NCBI GenBank assembly: GCA_937877595.1
Contig: CALFIY010000050.1
Coordinates: 1-23,695, forward strand
Source: an uncultured Prevotella sp.
GTDB taxonomy: Bacteria > Bacteroidota > Bacteroidia > Bacteroidales > Bacteroidaceae
Length of the DNA stretch: 23,695 bases
Direction: 5' to 3'
In this document: one piece after another, positions 1 through 7,578 of the stretch
Layout of the letters: each line of letters starts with the position of its first letter
Position numbering within the stretch: the stretch's first letter is position 1
The notes under the pieces: model-generated
The model's database searches: none
Seen by the model: the letters and a program-made list of their open reading frames with translations, nothing else
Told to the model about the DNA's origin: nothing
Translations under genes and position numbers: made by a program

Positions 1-531
1 ATCCTCGTCAACAACGCCGGTATCATCAAGCGCATTCCGATGCACGAGATGAAGCGCCAGGAGTTCCAGCAGGTTATCGATGTCGACCTCGTTGCGCCGT
101 ACATCGTAAGCGCTGCTGTGCTGCCCGAAATGATGGAGCGCCGCGAAGGCAAGATTATCAACATCTGCTCCATGATGTCAGAACTCGGCCGCGAGACGGT
201 GAGCGCATACGCTGCCGCCAAGGGCGGACTGAAGATGCTCACCCGCAATATCTGCTCGGAGTATGGCGAATACAACATACAGTGCAACGGCATCGGCCCG
301 GGCTACATCGCCACACCGCAGACAGCACCGCTGCGTGAGCGCCAGCCTGACGGCAGCCGTCATCCGTTCGATTCGTTTATCTGCGCCAAGACTCCTGCTG
401 GCCGCTGGCTTGAGCCCGAGGAACTGGGCGGTCCTGCCGTTTTCCTCGCATCACACGCTTCGGATGCCGTCAATGGCCACGTGCTCTACGTCGACGGTGG
501 CATCCTTGCCTACATTGGAAAGCAGCCCTAA
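1..531 (+). CDS. SDR-family oxidoreductase, gluconate 5-dehydrogenase / KduD type (5' end outside window)
   Basis: This is the C-terminal 176 residues of a short-chain dehydrogenase/reductase; the reading frame is open from base 1, so the start and the Gly-rich NAD(P)-binding motif lie outside the window. Visible family marks are the NNAG motif at the very start, the catalytic Ser in ICSMMSE, the YAAAK (YxxxK) pair, the PGYIATP segment and a C-terminal DGG. The sequence resembles the enzymes called gluconate 5-dehydrogenase in Bacteroidota. That group overlaps KduD, which reduces or oxidises diketo-deoxygluconate in uronate and pectin catabolism. The substrate is inferred, not proven. A family member is usually about 260 residues, so roughly 85 are missing. 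The gene ends at a TAA followed by a strong hairpin, so it is probably the last gene of its operon. Confidence 0.85.
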   Translation: MLVNNAGIIKRIPMHEMKRQEFQQVIDVDLVAPYIVSAAVLPEMMERREGKIINICSMMSELGRETVSAYAAAKGGLKMLTRNICSEYGEYNIQCNGIGPGYIATPQTAPLRERQPDGSRHPFDSFICAKTPAGRWLEPEELGGPAVFLASHASDAVNGHVLYVDGGILAYIGKQP

Positions 532-557
532 GCGACGCACATATTTAAAATAACAAG

Positions 558-600
558 GCGAGAGCCCACAGAGTCATTTCAGACTGCCGTGGGCTCTCGC
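558..600. terminator. Strong hairpin terminator between convergent genes
   Basis: A perfect 12-bp stem pairs GCGAGAGCCCAC (558-569) with GTGGGCTCTCGC (589-600) around a 19-nt loop. A pyrimidine-rich stretch follows on the plus strand and an A-rich stretch precedes it, which reads T-rich on the minus strand. It lies between the stop of the SDR gene and the stop of the minus-strand glycoside hydrolase gene, so it probably stops transcription from both sides. There is no long uninterrupted T-run. Confidence 0.75.
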
Positions 601-623
601 TCTCTTTGCCGACACCTTTTTGG

Positions 624-1967
624 CTATTCTATATAATGCTTTGACGAGTCTATGGCTATCAGCACGCCGTCGCCGGCATGGTGTGGACGAAGCGTGACGA
701 CGCCACTCTTGAAAGTACCAAGCAGCGTGCGCCTGCCAGTGGATGCCTCCATCCACCACACCGTCTTCTCTTCACCAACTATCCTGTTGAAATCGAGAGT
801 CATAGTGCGACCGGTATAGTTGTAGACCAGCAGATAGTCGTTGCCGCGCGTGGCACAAAGGCGGTCATAGCCAGTGCCATTGTCACGAACAATATCCTGG
901 TCGGGAACACGCTCAAAATACGGTAGCATAAGCATAAGTTCCTTGAGATAGCGCATCTGATGGCGCCCCTCGGCCTGAAGAGCATCATACCACGGCTCGC
1001 AGGCCTGGTAGGCAGGCGGCAGGCCGTAGCGATAGAACTGCATTATGCTGTTGTGGCCGTAGGTGTGGCCGCAGGAACCTGCGAAGACGCTCCAGTAGGC
1101 ATAGCGACGGACATCGGCCGACGTCCAGCGAGGCTCACCAACGCCATGGAGACCCTGCGGTATGTCCTCATAACTCGGCTCAGCGTCGAGCACTGGGCGG
1201 CGGCTGTCTTTCTGCCACGTAAGGGCGACATACTGCCAGTTGTCTTCCTCTGTGCCTTCGGGAATGATGTAGTCCTTCGACCCCATCTGCTGACCGTAGC
1301 GCCGATGGCCGCTCTGGAAAGTATGGAAGTCGATCCACGCGGCATCACTCCACCAACACGCGGAAGTGAAGCGCCCGCGCGGATGGTAAGTCATAAGATG
1401 GGTCTTGTCTACAGCCTTTATGCTGGTGGCAAGCGCCTGCCACACTTCGGGATGGATGTCGCCACGCAGATCGCCGCCTATCATCCATATGATATTCGGC
1501 CTGTCGGCATAGCGGCGCGCAAGAAAGGCACCGTATTCCTTGGCCTTTGCCTCGTCCATGCGTCCTCTCTTGACCTGCGAGCCCCACACGCAGACCATGG
1601 CGACATATATGCCGTTTCTCTCCGCTGCGCCGACGATGTAGTCAAGGTGCCGCCAGTAGGCCTCGTCGTCAGACGACTGACCGTAGACGTTGTACGACGG
1701 GAGTTCGTTGAGCACCTGTATCTGCACGACGTTAAATTCCGCCTCGGCGGTCTGCTGCAGATAGTGGGCTGCCTCGTCGCGGTTCAGCCGCTGCGGCAGA
1801 AGCCATCCCGTATCGGCCAACCAGAAGAACGGCTTGCCGTTGGAATGTTGCAGAAACCTGCCGTTGGCCGACACCTGGAGCGGACCGTTGTCCCACGGCT
1901 TTTCCGCCCATACTGCCATTGTCGGCAAAAGCAGCAACAGCAGCGACAGAGAGAGAAACTTTTTCAT
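624..1967 (-). CDS. Glycoside hydrolase family 140 (apiosidase-like, DUF4038) secreted enzyme
   Basis: A 447-residue secreted enzyme with an N-terminal signal peptide (residues 1-21, cleavage after VWA). The TIM-barrel region (about 30-345) starts with a PFFWLADTGW segment typical of DUF4038/apiosidase-like proteins. Two acidic residues fit the catalytic pair of this family: D166 in WMIGGDLRGD and E263 in LDAEPSYED. The C-terminal part (about 350-447) looks like the small beta domain usually annotated as putative collagen-binding in this family. GH140 is known for cleaving apiose side chains from rhamnogalacturonan II; whether this enzyme has that substrate is inferred from family only. Its ATG overlaps the stop of the upstream esterase gene by 4 nt (ATGA at 1967-1964), implying translational coupling and a shared polysaccharide substrate. 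Confidence 0.82.
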   Translation of the reverse strand: MKKFLSLSLLLLLLPTMAVWAEKPWDNGPLQVSANGRFLQHSNGKPFFWLADTGWLLPQRLNRDEAAHYLQQTAEAEFNVVQIQVLNELPSYNVYGQSSDDEAYWRHLDYIVGAAERNGIYVAMVCVWGSQVKRGRMDEAKAKEYGAFLARRYADRPNIIWMIGGDLRGDIHPEVWQALATSIKAVDKTHLMTYHPRGRFTSACWWSDAAWIDFHTFQSGHRRYGQQMGSKDYIIPEGTEEDNWQYVALTWQKDSRRPVLDAEPSYEDIPQGLHGVGEPRWTSADVRRYAYWSVFAGSCGHTYGHNSIMQFYRYGLPPAYQACEPWYDALQAEGRHQMRYLKELMLMLPYFERVPDQDIVRDNGTGYDRLCATRGNDYLLVYNYTGRTMTLDFNRIVGEEKTVWWMEASTGRRTLLGTFKSGVVTLRPHHAGDGVLIAIDSSKHYIE

Positions 1968-3265
1968 TTGTACAGAGATTTCATTTGTTCGGCAGGCTCT
2001 ATCGTCACCTTGCTTTCGTCGAGTTTCGCACGGTCGAGCCCAAAGATGTCAATAAAGAAGTCGTAGACTGCCTGCCGCTTGTTCTCATTGAAGTCGTGGC
2101 GGTCGTCGGGCAGATGGACATTGCGCACATTGTCGCGCGCTCCATAGAAATCGTAGATGCGCTGCAGATAGGGCATCTCGACATCGGGCACACTTGCTGT
2201 CCAGTCGCCGCCGTCGCTCACCACGAGCAGCGGATGCGGCGCTATCGTAGCGGCAAGTTCGGGCTCGCAGGTTCCTCCAGCACTGAGTTGCACAGGCATG
2301 CCACTCTCGCATGGGCAGCCGCCGTCGAAATGACTTGCCAGATGCACCACGGGGGCAGAAGCCTTTATACGCCTGTCGATAAGGGCAAGCAGTACAGTAT
2401 GCGTGCCTCCTCCGCTACCGCCGCACACTCCTACCCTCGCGGTGTCGATGTCTTTCCTGTTGCGCAACAGATAGTCGAGAAGTTTCTCGCTGCATGCTGC
2501 CTGATAGACATGCGCACGCGCAGTGGCATGGGCCTCTGCACCGACCTCACGCTCCGATTCTCCCCATCCGTAAAGGTCGAAGTCTGCGCAAACGGCGCCC
2601 ATACGTGCAAGGGTGGCCAGCCGCAGTTGCTCCGCTTCGCGATAGCGCCCGGGCTGCCAGTGGCCGTCGGGACAGATGACAAGTGCATGCTTGCCCTTTG
2701 TCGCCGGACTGTAGACAGTACCGAAAAGGTGCAGCCCGGGAGTGAGTTCAATACAGATGTTCTGCATGGTATATCCGTCGTGGCGGCGTATCTTGGAGAG
2801 AACAGGCTGCCCACTGACACAGGAGTCGAGAAATTCCTTAAGACCAAGTCTGCTCACCACCTCACGGCGCAGTGTGTCACGACGTGCTTCCCACTGCTCG
2901 CGACTGGCATACAGACCGCTAAGATACTGAAGCATCTGCTGACCTTCGCTGACGTGGCGGCGAGGGTACTCGTACTGGCAGATTTTGTACCAGTTGCCAC
3001 GCTGCTTCCACCAGTTCCAGTCGTAGTAGCGGCAAATATTGTCGAGAGTCTGCTCAAGGCTATAAGGACGCACACGGAAGTCAGCATAAGGCATGCGGCG
3101 CCCGACGGTGTCAACCTGATAGCGGAACCGGACACCGAAACGGCGCCCGACGTCGGCCATAAGGTCACTAAGACTGCGTTCGTACTGGTTTTCGTAGGTC
3201 TGTGAACTGGCGAGGGATGCCACGGCAAGCACCGCCAGAGCGAGGATGTTGCGAAGTGATGTCAT
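1964..3265 (-). CDS. Secreted alpha/beta-hydrolase (esterase-like) with N-terminal STN-like domain
   Basis: A 433-residue protein with a signal peptide (1-21). Residues about 25-105 resemble an STN-type module (short N-terminal domain of TonB-linked proteins and anti-sigma regulators): SLSDLMADVGRRFGV and SLEQTLDNICRYY are the two recognisable helices. The rest is an alpha/beta hydrolase. The nucleophile elbow is GGSGGG with S284, the probable acid is D351 or D354 in VVSDGGDWT, and the histidine is H390 in PDDRHDF. The fold resembles acetylxylan-esterase-like or peptidase-S9-like enzymes, so it may remove acetyl, methyl or other ester groups from plant polysaccharides; the bond cleaved is not determinable here. 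It is the first gene of a two-gene operon with the GH140 enzyme and has its own strong promoter almost touching the ATG. Confidence 0.7.
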   Translation of the reverse strand: MTSLRNILALAVLAVASLASSQTYENQYERSLSDLMADVGRRFGVRFRYQVDTVGRRMPYADFRVRPYSLEQTLDNICRYYDWNWWKQRGNWYKICQYEYPRRHVSEGQQMLQYLSGLYASREQWEARRDTLRREVVSRLGLKEFLDSCVSGQPVLSKIRRHDGYTMQNICIELTPGLHLFGTVYSPATKGKHALVICPDGHWQPGRYREAEQLRLATLARMGAVCADFDLYGWGESEREVGAEAHATARAHVYQAACSEKLLDYLLRNRKDIDTARVGVCGGSGGGTHTVLLALIDRRIKASAPVVHLASHFDGGCPCESGMPVQLSAGGTCEPELAATIAPHPLLVVSDGGDWTASVPDVEMPYLQRIYDFYGARDNVRNVHLPDDRHDFNENKRQAVYDFFIDIFGLDRAKLDESKVTIEPAEQMKSLYK

Positions 3266-3269
3266 GCTG

Positions 3270-3301
3270 CAAATTTAGGATAAAATAGGATGTCGGGCAA
3301 A
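3270..3301 (-). promoter_or_regulatory. Bacteroidota-type promoter for the esterase-GH140 operon
   Basis: On the minus strand, TTTG (3301-3298) is followed after 20 nt by TAAATTTG (3277-3270), a match to the Bacteroidota -33/-7 consensus TTTG...TAnnTTTG. The -7 box ends only 4 nt before the ATG at 3265, so the transcript should begin at or within a few bases of the start codon. Confidence 0.72.
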
Positions 3302-3317
3302 GGAAAATGGCTATTTC

Positions 3318-3349
3318 TTTTGCCGTGCTCACGTTTTTTCGTACTTTTG
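3318..3349 (+). promoter_or_regulatory. Bacteroidota-type promoter for rsmI
   Basis: TTTTG (3318-3322), a 19-nt spacer and TACTTTTG (3342-3349) match the Bacteroidota -33/-7 pattern. The box ends 8 nt before the chosen rsmI ATG at 3358. It is divergent from, and nearly adjacent to, the esterase promoter. It also argues against any start upstream of 3358. Confidence 0.72.
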
Positions 3350-3357
3350 CCGCGGTT

Positions 3358-4035
3358 ATGGGCATTTTATACATTGTTCCCACGCCCGTGGGAAACCTGG
3401 AAGACATGACGCTCCGCGCCATAAGGATATTGAAAGAGGCTGACCTCGTGCTGGCAGAGGACACACGCACCACAGGAATTCTGCTGAAGCACTTTGATAT
3501 CCACCAGCACATGCTATCACATCACAAATTCAACGAGCATACGGCAAGCGCTCCCGTCATTGAACGCCTGCTGGCAGGACAGACCGTGGCACTGGTGAGC
3601 GACGCAGGCACACCAGGCATCAGCGACCCGGGTTTTTTTCTGGTGCGCGAAGCCGTGCGCGCAGGAGTGGAGGTACAGACACTGCCCGGACCAACGGCAT
3701 TCGTTCCGGCACTGGTAAGCAGCGGTTTGCCGTGCGACAGGTTTTGCTTCGAAGGCTTCCTGCCACAAAAGAAGGGACGCATGTCGCGCATAGAGGCACT
3801 TGCCAAAGAACAGCGCACCATGATATTCTACGAATCACCCTACAGAGTGGTGAAACTGCTGCAGCAGTTGGCAGAAGTAATGGGACAGGAGCGACAGGTA
3901 AGCGTGTGCCGCGAGATTAGCAAGGTGCACGAGGAGAGCGTGCGCGGCTCGCTGGCAGAGGCTATCGCCCACTTCACGGAACATGAGCCACGGGGAGAGT
4001 TTGTGGTGATAGTGGCAGGAAAGGAGTATTGCTAA
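3358..4035 (+). CDS. rsmI: 16S rRNA (cytidine(1402)-2'-O)-methyltransferase RsmI
   Basis: RsmI uses SAM to methylate the 2'-O of C1402 in 16S rRNA, at the ribosomal decoding site. The protein of 225 residues opens with GILYIVPTPVGNLEDMTLRA, followed by AEDTRTT (34-40) and the very conserved VSDAGTPGISDPG loop (80-92) of the tetrapyrrole-methylase fold, then LPGPTAF and EGFLPQKKGR. The length is short compared with E. coli (about 286), with the C-terminal region reduced, as is common in Bacteroidota. The frame is open back to an ATG at 3307, but that region holds a good promoter and the family start is IVPTPVGN, so 3358 is the better start. A lipoprotein gene follows 13 nt downstream and is probably co-transcribed. 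Confidence 0.95.
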   Translation: MGILYIVPTPVGNLEDMTLRAIRILKEADLVLAEDTRTTGILLKHFDIHQHMLSHHKFNEHTASAPVIERLLAGQTVALVSDAGTPGISDPGFFLVREAVRAGVEVQTLPGPTAFVPALVSSGLPCDRFCFEGFLPQKKGRMSRIEALAKEQRTMIFYESPYRVVKLLQQLAEVMGQERQVSVCREISKVHEESVRGSLAEAIAHFTEHEPRGEFVVIVAGKEYC

Positions 4036-4048
4036 CAGAAAGACAGAC

Positions 4049-4900
4049 ATGAAGAAGTTAATTATATTAGCCGCAGGCATTCTGCTGCTGACAGGCTGCA
4101 AGAAGCAGGACACAAAACAGATTGACATCCTGCTTATTCAGCAGCGCGACTCACTGAACCGCATCATTGCACAGAAAGATACCGAACTGAACGACATCAT
4201 GGCCACCATGAATGCCATTGACGATGGCTTCAAGGCCATCAATGCCGCACAAGACCGCGTCAGCGTGGTGCGTAACGGCGAAGGTGCCAACCAGGCAGAA
4301 ATCATACGCGAGGAGATGGAGCAACTGCAGGAAACCATGCGCCAGAACCGCGAACTGATAAATAAACTGCGCGGACAGTTAAGACAGAGTTCTTTCAAGG
4401 GAGAAGAACTGCGACGCACGGTGGAAAACCTGGCCAGCCAGATGGAAGAAAAAGACAGCCAACTGCGACAACTGCGCGCCGAACTGGAATCGAAGAATGT
4501 GCGCATAGACGAACTGGACAAGCAGGTGGAACAACTGCAGGCCGGCGTAAACAGCCTGCGCGAAGAGACAGCCCAGCAATCGCAGACTATAACAAGCCAG
4601 GACAAGCAACTTAACACGGCCTGGTTTGCCTATGGCACGAAACGAGAACTGAAAAACCAGCACATCTACGAAAACGGACGCGTGCTTCAGAAAAACTTCA
4701 ACCGCGAATACTTCACGAAAATAGACATACGCATTGACAAGGAAATACAACTGTATTCACGCTATGCCAAGTTACTTACGTCACATCCTGCCGCCAGTTA
4801 TACACTGGAGCAGGATGCACGCAAACAGTATGTGCTACGCATACAAAATCCGCAACTGTTCTGGAGCACCAGCAAATATCTCGTAGTACTGGTGAAATAG
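4049..4900 (+). CDS. Coiled-coil lipoprotein of unknown function
   Basis: A 283-residue protein that I do not recognise as a named family. It starts with a lipoprotein signal peptide (MKKLIILAAGILLLTGC, lipidated Cys at 17). Residues about 25-190 are a nearly continuous heptad-rich coiled coil full of Glu, Gln, Arg and Leu, with a short break near the NGEGAN segment (77-82). The C-terminal 95 residues are not coiled coil and look like a small folded domain with WFAYGTKRELKNQHI and two short aromatic strands (LFWSTSKYLVVLV at the end). The likely location is the periplasmic face of the outer or inner membrane, where a long coiled coil could act as a spacer or scaffold. It lies 13 nt after rsmI in the same orientation, so it probably shares its promoter. 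No functional link to RsmI is evident. Confidence 0.8.
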   Translation: MKKLIILAAGILLLTGCKKQDTKQIDILLIQQRDSLNRIIAQKDTELNDIMATMNAIDDGFKAINAAQDRVSVVRNGEGANQAEIIREEMEQLQETMRQNRELINKLRGQLRQSSFKGEELRRTVENLASQMEEKDSQLRQLRAELESKNVRIDELDKQVEQLQAGVNSLREETAQQSQTITSQDKQLNTAWFAYGTKRELKNQHIYENGRVLQKNFNREYFTKIDIRIDKEIQLYSRYAKLLTSHPAASYTLEQDARKQYVLRIQNPQLFWSTSKYLVVLVK

Positions 4901-4923
4901 AATTGGCGGCGAAGCAGCAATTA

Positions 4924-7452
4924 CTATCTCTTAACTATTTTCTTTCCGTTGCTGATGACAATGCCCTTGCCGTCTGACGGGGCTGGCATGCCATCAAGCC
5001 TGTAGAGCGGTGTGGCCTTGTGGCTGCTGTTCTCAATCATCATAATGCCAGTAGGATCGTCCACCTGTACAGGACTTGCAAGCATATACAATTCGTTGAT
5101 AACGCTGCCCGACAAGACATCGGTGCCATAGATGGCAGGAATATCAAAATAATTGTTCTCGTAATTCTTCAGGGAGATGCTTATCTGGAACATATTCCAC
5201 ACACGCGCACGAGCCTCGCCCTCCGTAGCCCACACGCCGCCGTCGCGAACGAGTTTGGCAGCCTTCACGAGCACATAGTCTGAATAGTCTGCTTCAGTAA
5301 GGTCGTCAAGTTTCACTTCGCGTGGCAACACCTCTGCACCGGCAGTGATGGTGAGTTTCGAGGCATTAGTAGACGTACCCATGCCGACGGCCTGTGGCAT
5401 ATTGTTCTTAGCGGCCTTGCGCGCCACGATTTCACCCGCAACGATGTCGTTGCGCTGCAGTCCGAGGTTCATGTCGGCAAGCATGATGGCACCACCGGCG
5501 GCATCGCGCACGTACATTGTATTATTATATACGTAGAGCACCTCTGCATCAGCGAACTGCAGGCGTGCCTCGGTGTCGTCGGGCAGTTGTTTGAAGTCGC
5601 CTACACTGTATATGGGCAACTCCGTAACAGTGACGACACACCGAGCAGAGCAGCCGTTATCGCTTGTCACTGTTACGACACACGTGCCGGCAGCGACGCC
5701 TGTCACCACGCCGTTCTGGTCGACCGTGGCAACAGATGTATTGTCGGACGCCCACGTCAGCGTATACTCAGCAAACGACGGAGTGGCCTCGACAGCAAGA
5801 GTGGTATTAACCCCGACGCCAAGGGACAGCGATTCAGGCAAGGTGATGCTCGTCAGCACATAGGTGTTGGCAACGTCAAACGTGATGACGCCGTTGGTCA
5901 TGGCTATGTTTGAAAGGCCCCACTTGGTACTGTGTCCATCCCATGTTTTCAGATTGGCCGGCGACGTTGCATTGTGCAACTCCGTCACACGTCCTGTTCC
6001 CGGGAAAGCATCCCATGCTGTGCTGGCGTGTGAATCGCCACCGGCGCGCACCAACTGGTAGTAGTTGTGCGCTGGATTATTATTCACAGTGTTGTTCTGC
6101 CAAACCTGCTGATTGGTTTTATCAACACGGTACACCAGCATACCGCTGCCAGGCAGGTATGCATCCCAGCGGAAGGCTGTCTTCTGACGGTTTTCCAACA
6201 GGAAATACTCGTTGTCGACAGGACTCTGGATCATAAGGCCGCTGTTGCTGCTATACAAAGGAGACAGCGTGTATTTGCCGTCGCTGTCTATCCCCTTGGG
6301 AGTGTCGGCAAATCCGACAGACCAGCGCTCATAGAGCGAATAGCCCACCGGCGTACGGCTTGTGTTCATATAACTTCCGCCGGACATCACCGACCAAACG
6401 TCGGGGTGCAGGCTTTCACCGCCACTTTCCTCGTAGTCGGCATCATAAAAGTCGGGAAGTCCGAGAACATGGCTAAACTCATGGCAGATAGTGCCTATGC
6501 CGTCAATGGTGACAGTAGTGGGATAACTTGTATAGCCATAAAGTTCTACGGAACTGGCATAGTCGTAAAGATAAACTCCATCCTTCTGCACCCAGCCTCT
6601 GTTGTACACTATAGAACGATGTGGCCAGAAGAGGCGCTCGTCGTTGCCGCCGTAGTTGGCTCCATTGCCGGCCACCACAAAATACACCATATCGACCATG
6701 CCGTCGCCATCGCCGTCGTACTTGCTGAAATCAATGTCGCTATCAGCCTGATTGATGGCTGCATTGAGTATTGCCGATGTTTTGCTGCCTCCGTCGTACT
6801 GGCTAAAGTCTACTGTATATGGGCCGTAGGCATCGAAGTGAGGCTGGAACTTGCCGAGGGAATTGTCGTTGAAGTAATCGCGAACGCTACCAGTCATTGT
6901 AACCTTACTGCCGCTCGTATCGGTATATCCGGTATAGTTTTCGTCGTTCATCATTCCTGTGATGATGTCTTTATAATCTTCGCGCGAAAACTTCTTGTCG
7001 TTGAACTGCACAAGTATAACAAGTCCCTTGAACTTTTTATAGTCGTAGGCGGCTACCCGACGGCGTGCAAGTGTCTGTCGCTGGTGCTCCTGCACCTGCT
7101 GCCACACGGCTTGCGTTGACTGAGGCATTGGGGCACACTGGTAGCGGTCGAGCGTCTGGAGCAGAGCCTTCTCAGACGACTGGCGGTCAGCCTTGTCGTG
7201 AGCCAAATGCTCCGTAGCAACAAGCCTGTCGCCGTCAAGAGTTGCATAAACATAGTTGCCGTCGGCATTGCGCACCACGGTATAACCGTCATCGGTGGTA
7301 GTAAAATGCCGCCATTCGTCGCCATGAAGGCGCAGGGTGAGCATGGTTCCGTCCTGCTGCCTTACGCTGACGCTACCCTTGTGAGCAGGAACGGCAATAA
7401 TCACATTGGTTATGCACAACAGTGCAACTATAGTCAATATCAACTTTTTCAT
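4924..7452 (-). CDS. Secreted M6-family zinc metalloprotease with Big_2 domain and T9SS-type C-terminal tail
   Basis: An 842-residue secreted protease. A signal peptide (1-20) and a likely propeptide (about 21-135) precede a catalytic domain starting near KKFKGLVILVQF (139-150). The zincin motif is HEFSHVLGLPD (324-334): H324, H328 and D334 fit zinc ligands and E325 the general base. A Met-turn-like WSVMSGG carries M356. DGDGDGMVD (246-254) is a calcium-loop-like segment. About 533-611 is a bacterial Ig-like group 2 domain, then an OB-like region (about 612-795). The last 25 residues (YRLDGMPAP...GIVISNGKKIVKR) resemble the C-terminal tails that direct proteins through the type IX system. M6 relatives such as immune inhibitor A degrade host proteins; the substrate here is unknown. 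The gene is divergent from the porP-N operon, which fits a client of that system. Confidence 0.88.
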   Translation of the reverse strand: MKKLILTIVALLCITNVIIAVPAHKGSVSVRQQDGTMLTLRLHGDEWRHFTTTDDGYTVVRNADGNYVYATLDGDRLVATEHLAHDKADRQSSEKALLQTLDRYQCAPMPQSTQAVWQQVQEHQRQTLARRRVAAYDYKKFKGLVILVQFNDKKFSREDYKDIITGMMNDENYTGYTDTSGSKVTMTGSVRDYFNDNSLGKFQPHFDAYGPYTVDFSQYDGGSKTSAILNAAINQADSDIDFSKYDGDGDGMVDMVYFVVAGNGANYGGNDERLFWPHRSIVYNRGWVQKDGVYLYDYASSVELYGYTSYPTTVTIDGIGTICHEFSHVLGLPDFYDADYEESGGESLHPDVWSVMSGGSYMNTSRTPVGYSLYERWSVGFADTPKGIDSDGKYTLSPLYSSNSGLMIQSPVDNEYFLLENRQKTAFRWDAYLPGSGMLVYRVDKTNQQVWQNNTVNNNPAHNYYQLVRAGGDSHASTAWDAFPGTGRVTELHNATSPANLKTWDGHSTKWGLSNIAMTNGVITFDVANTYVLTSITLPESLSLGVGVNTTLAVEATPSFAEYTLTWASDNTSVATVDQNGVVTGVAAGTCVVTVTSDNGCSARCVVTVTELPIYSVGDFKQLPDDTEARLQFADAEVLYVYNNTMYVRDAAGGAIMLADMNLGLQRNDIVAGEIVARKAAKNNMPQAVGMGTSTNASKLTITAGAEVLPREVKLDDLTEADYSDYVLVKAAKLVRDGGVWATEGEARARVWNMFQISISLKNYENNYFDIPAIYGTDVLSGSVINELYMLASPVQVDDPTGIMMIENSSHKATPLYRLDGMPAPSDGKGIVISNGKKIVKR

Positions 7453-7484
7453 ATCGTTCTACACATTATTAATATATATAGATG

Positions 7485-7492
7485 CAAAGGTA
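7485..7492 (-). promoter_or_regulatory. Candidate -7 box for the M6 protease gene
   Basis: On the minus strand the sequence reads TACCTTTG (7492-7485), a perfect TAnnTTTG box about 32 nt before the ATG at 7452. No clear TTTG is found at the expected -33 distance, so this is weaker than the other promoters listed. Confidence 0.5.
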
Positions 7493-7578
7493 GGAAAATT
7501 TTCAATACTACGGATTAAATTCTGTCTCCTTTTCACTTTTTTTACAATAAATGCAACAATTCGCACGTTAATAAGAAG

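Noticed and set aside
960..2066. Long plus-strand open frame (368 codons) opposite the GH140 gene, and a similar 428-codon one at 1919-3205
   Set aside because: Both lie antisense to well-recognised genes and their translations show no family motifs or signal features. They are a by-product of the codon pattern on the other strand.
4901..4922. AATTG...CAATT inverted pair between convergent genes
   Set aside because: A 5-bp AT-rich stem with no T-run is too weak to call a terminator.
6067..7119. Plus-strand open frame of 350 codons opposite the M6 protease
   Set aside because: Antisense to the catalytic domain with clear zincin motifs; its translation shows no recognisable domain.
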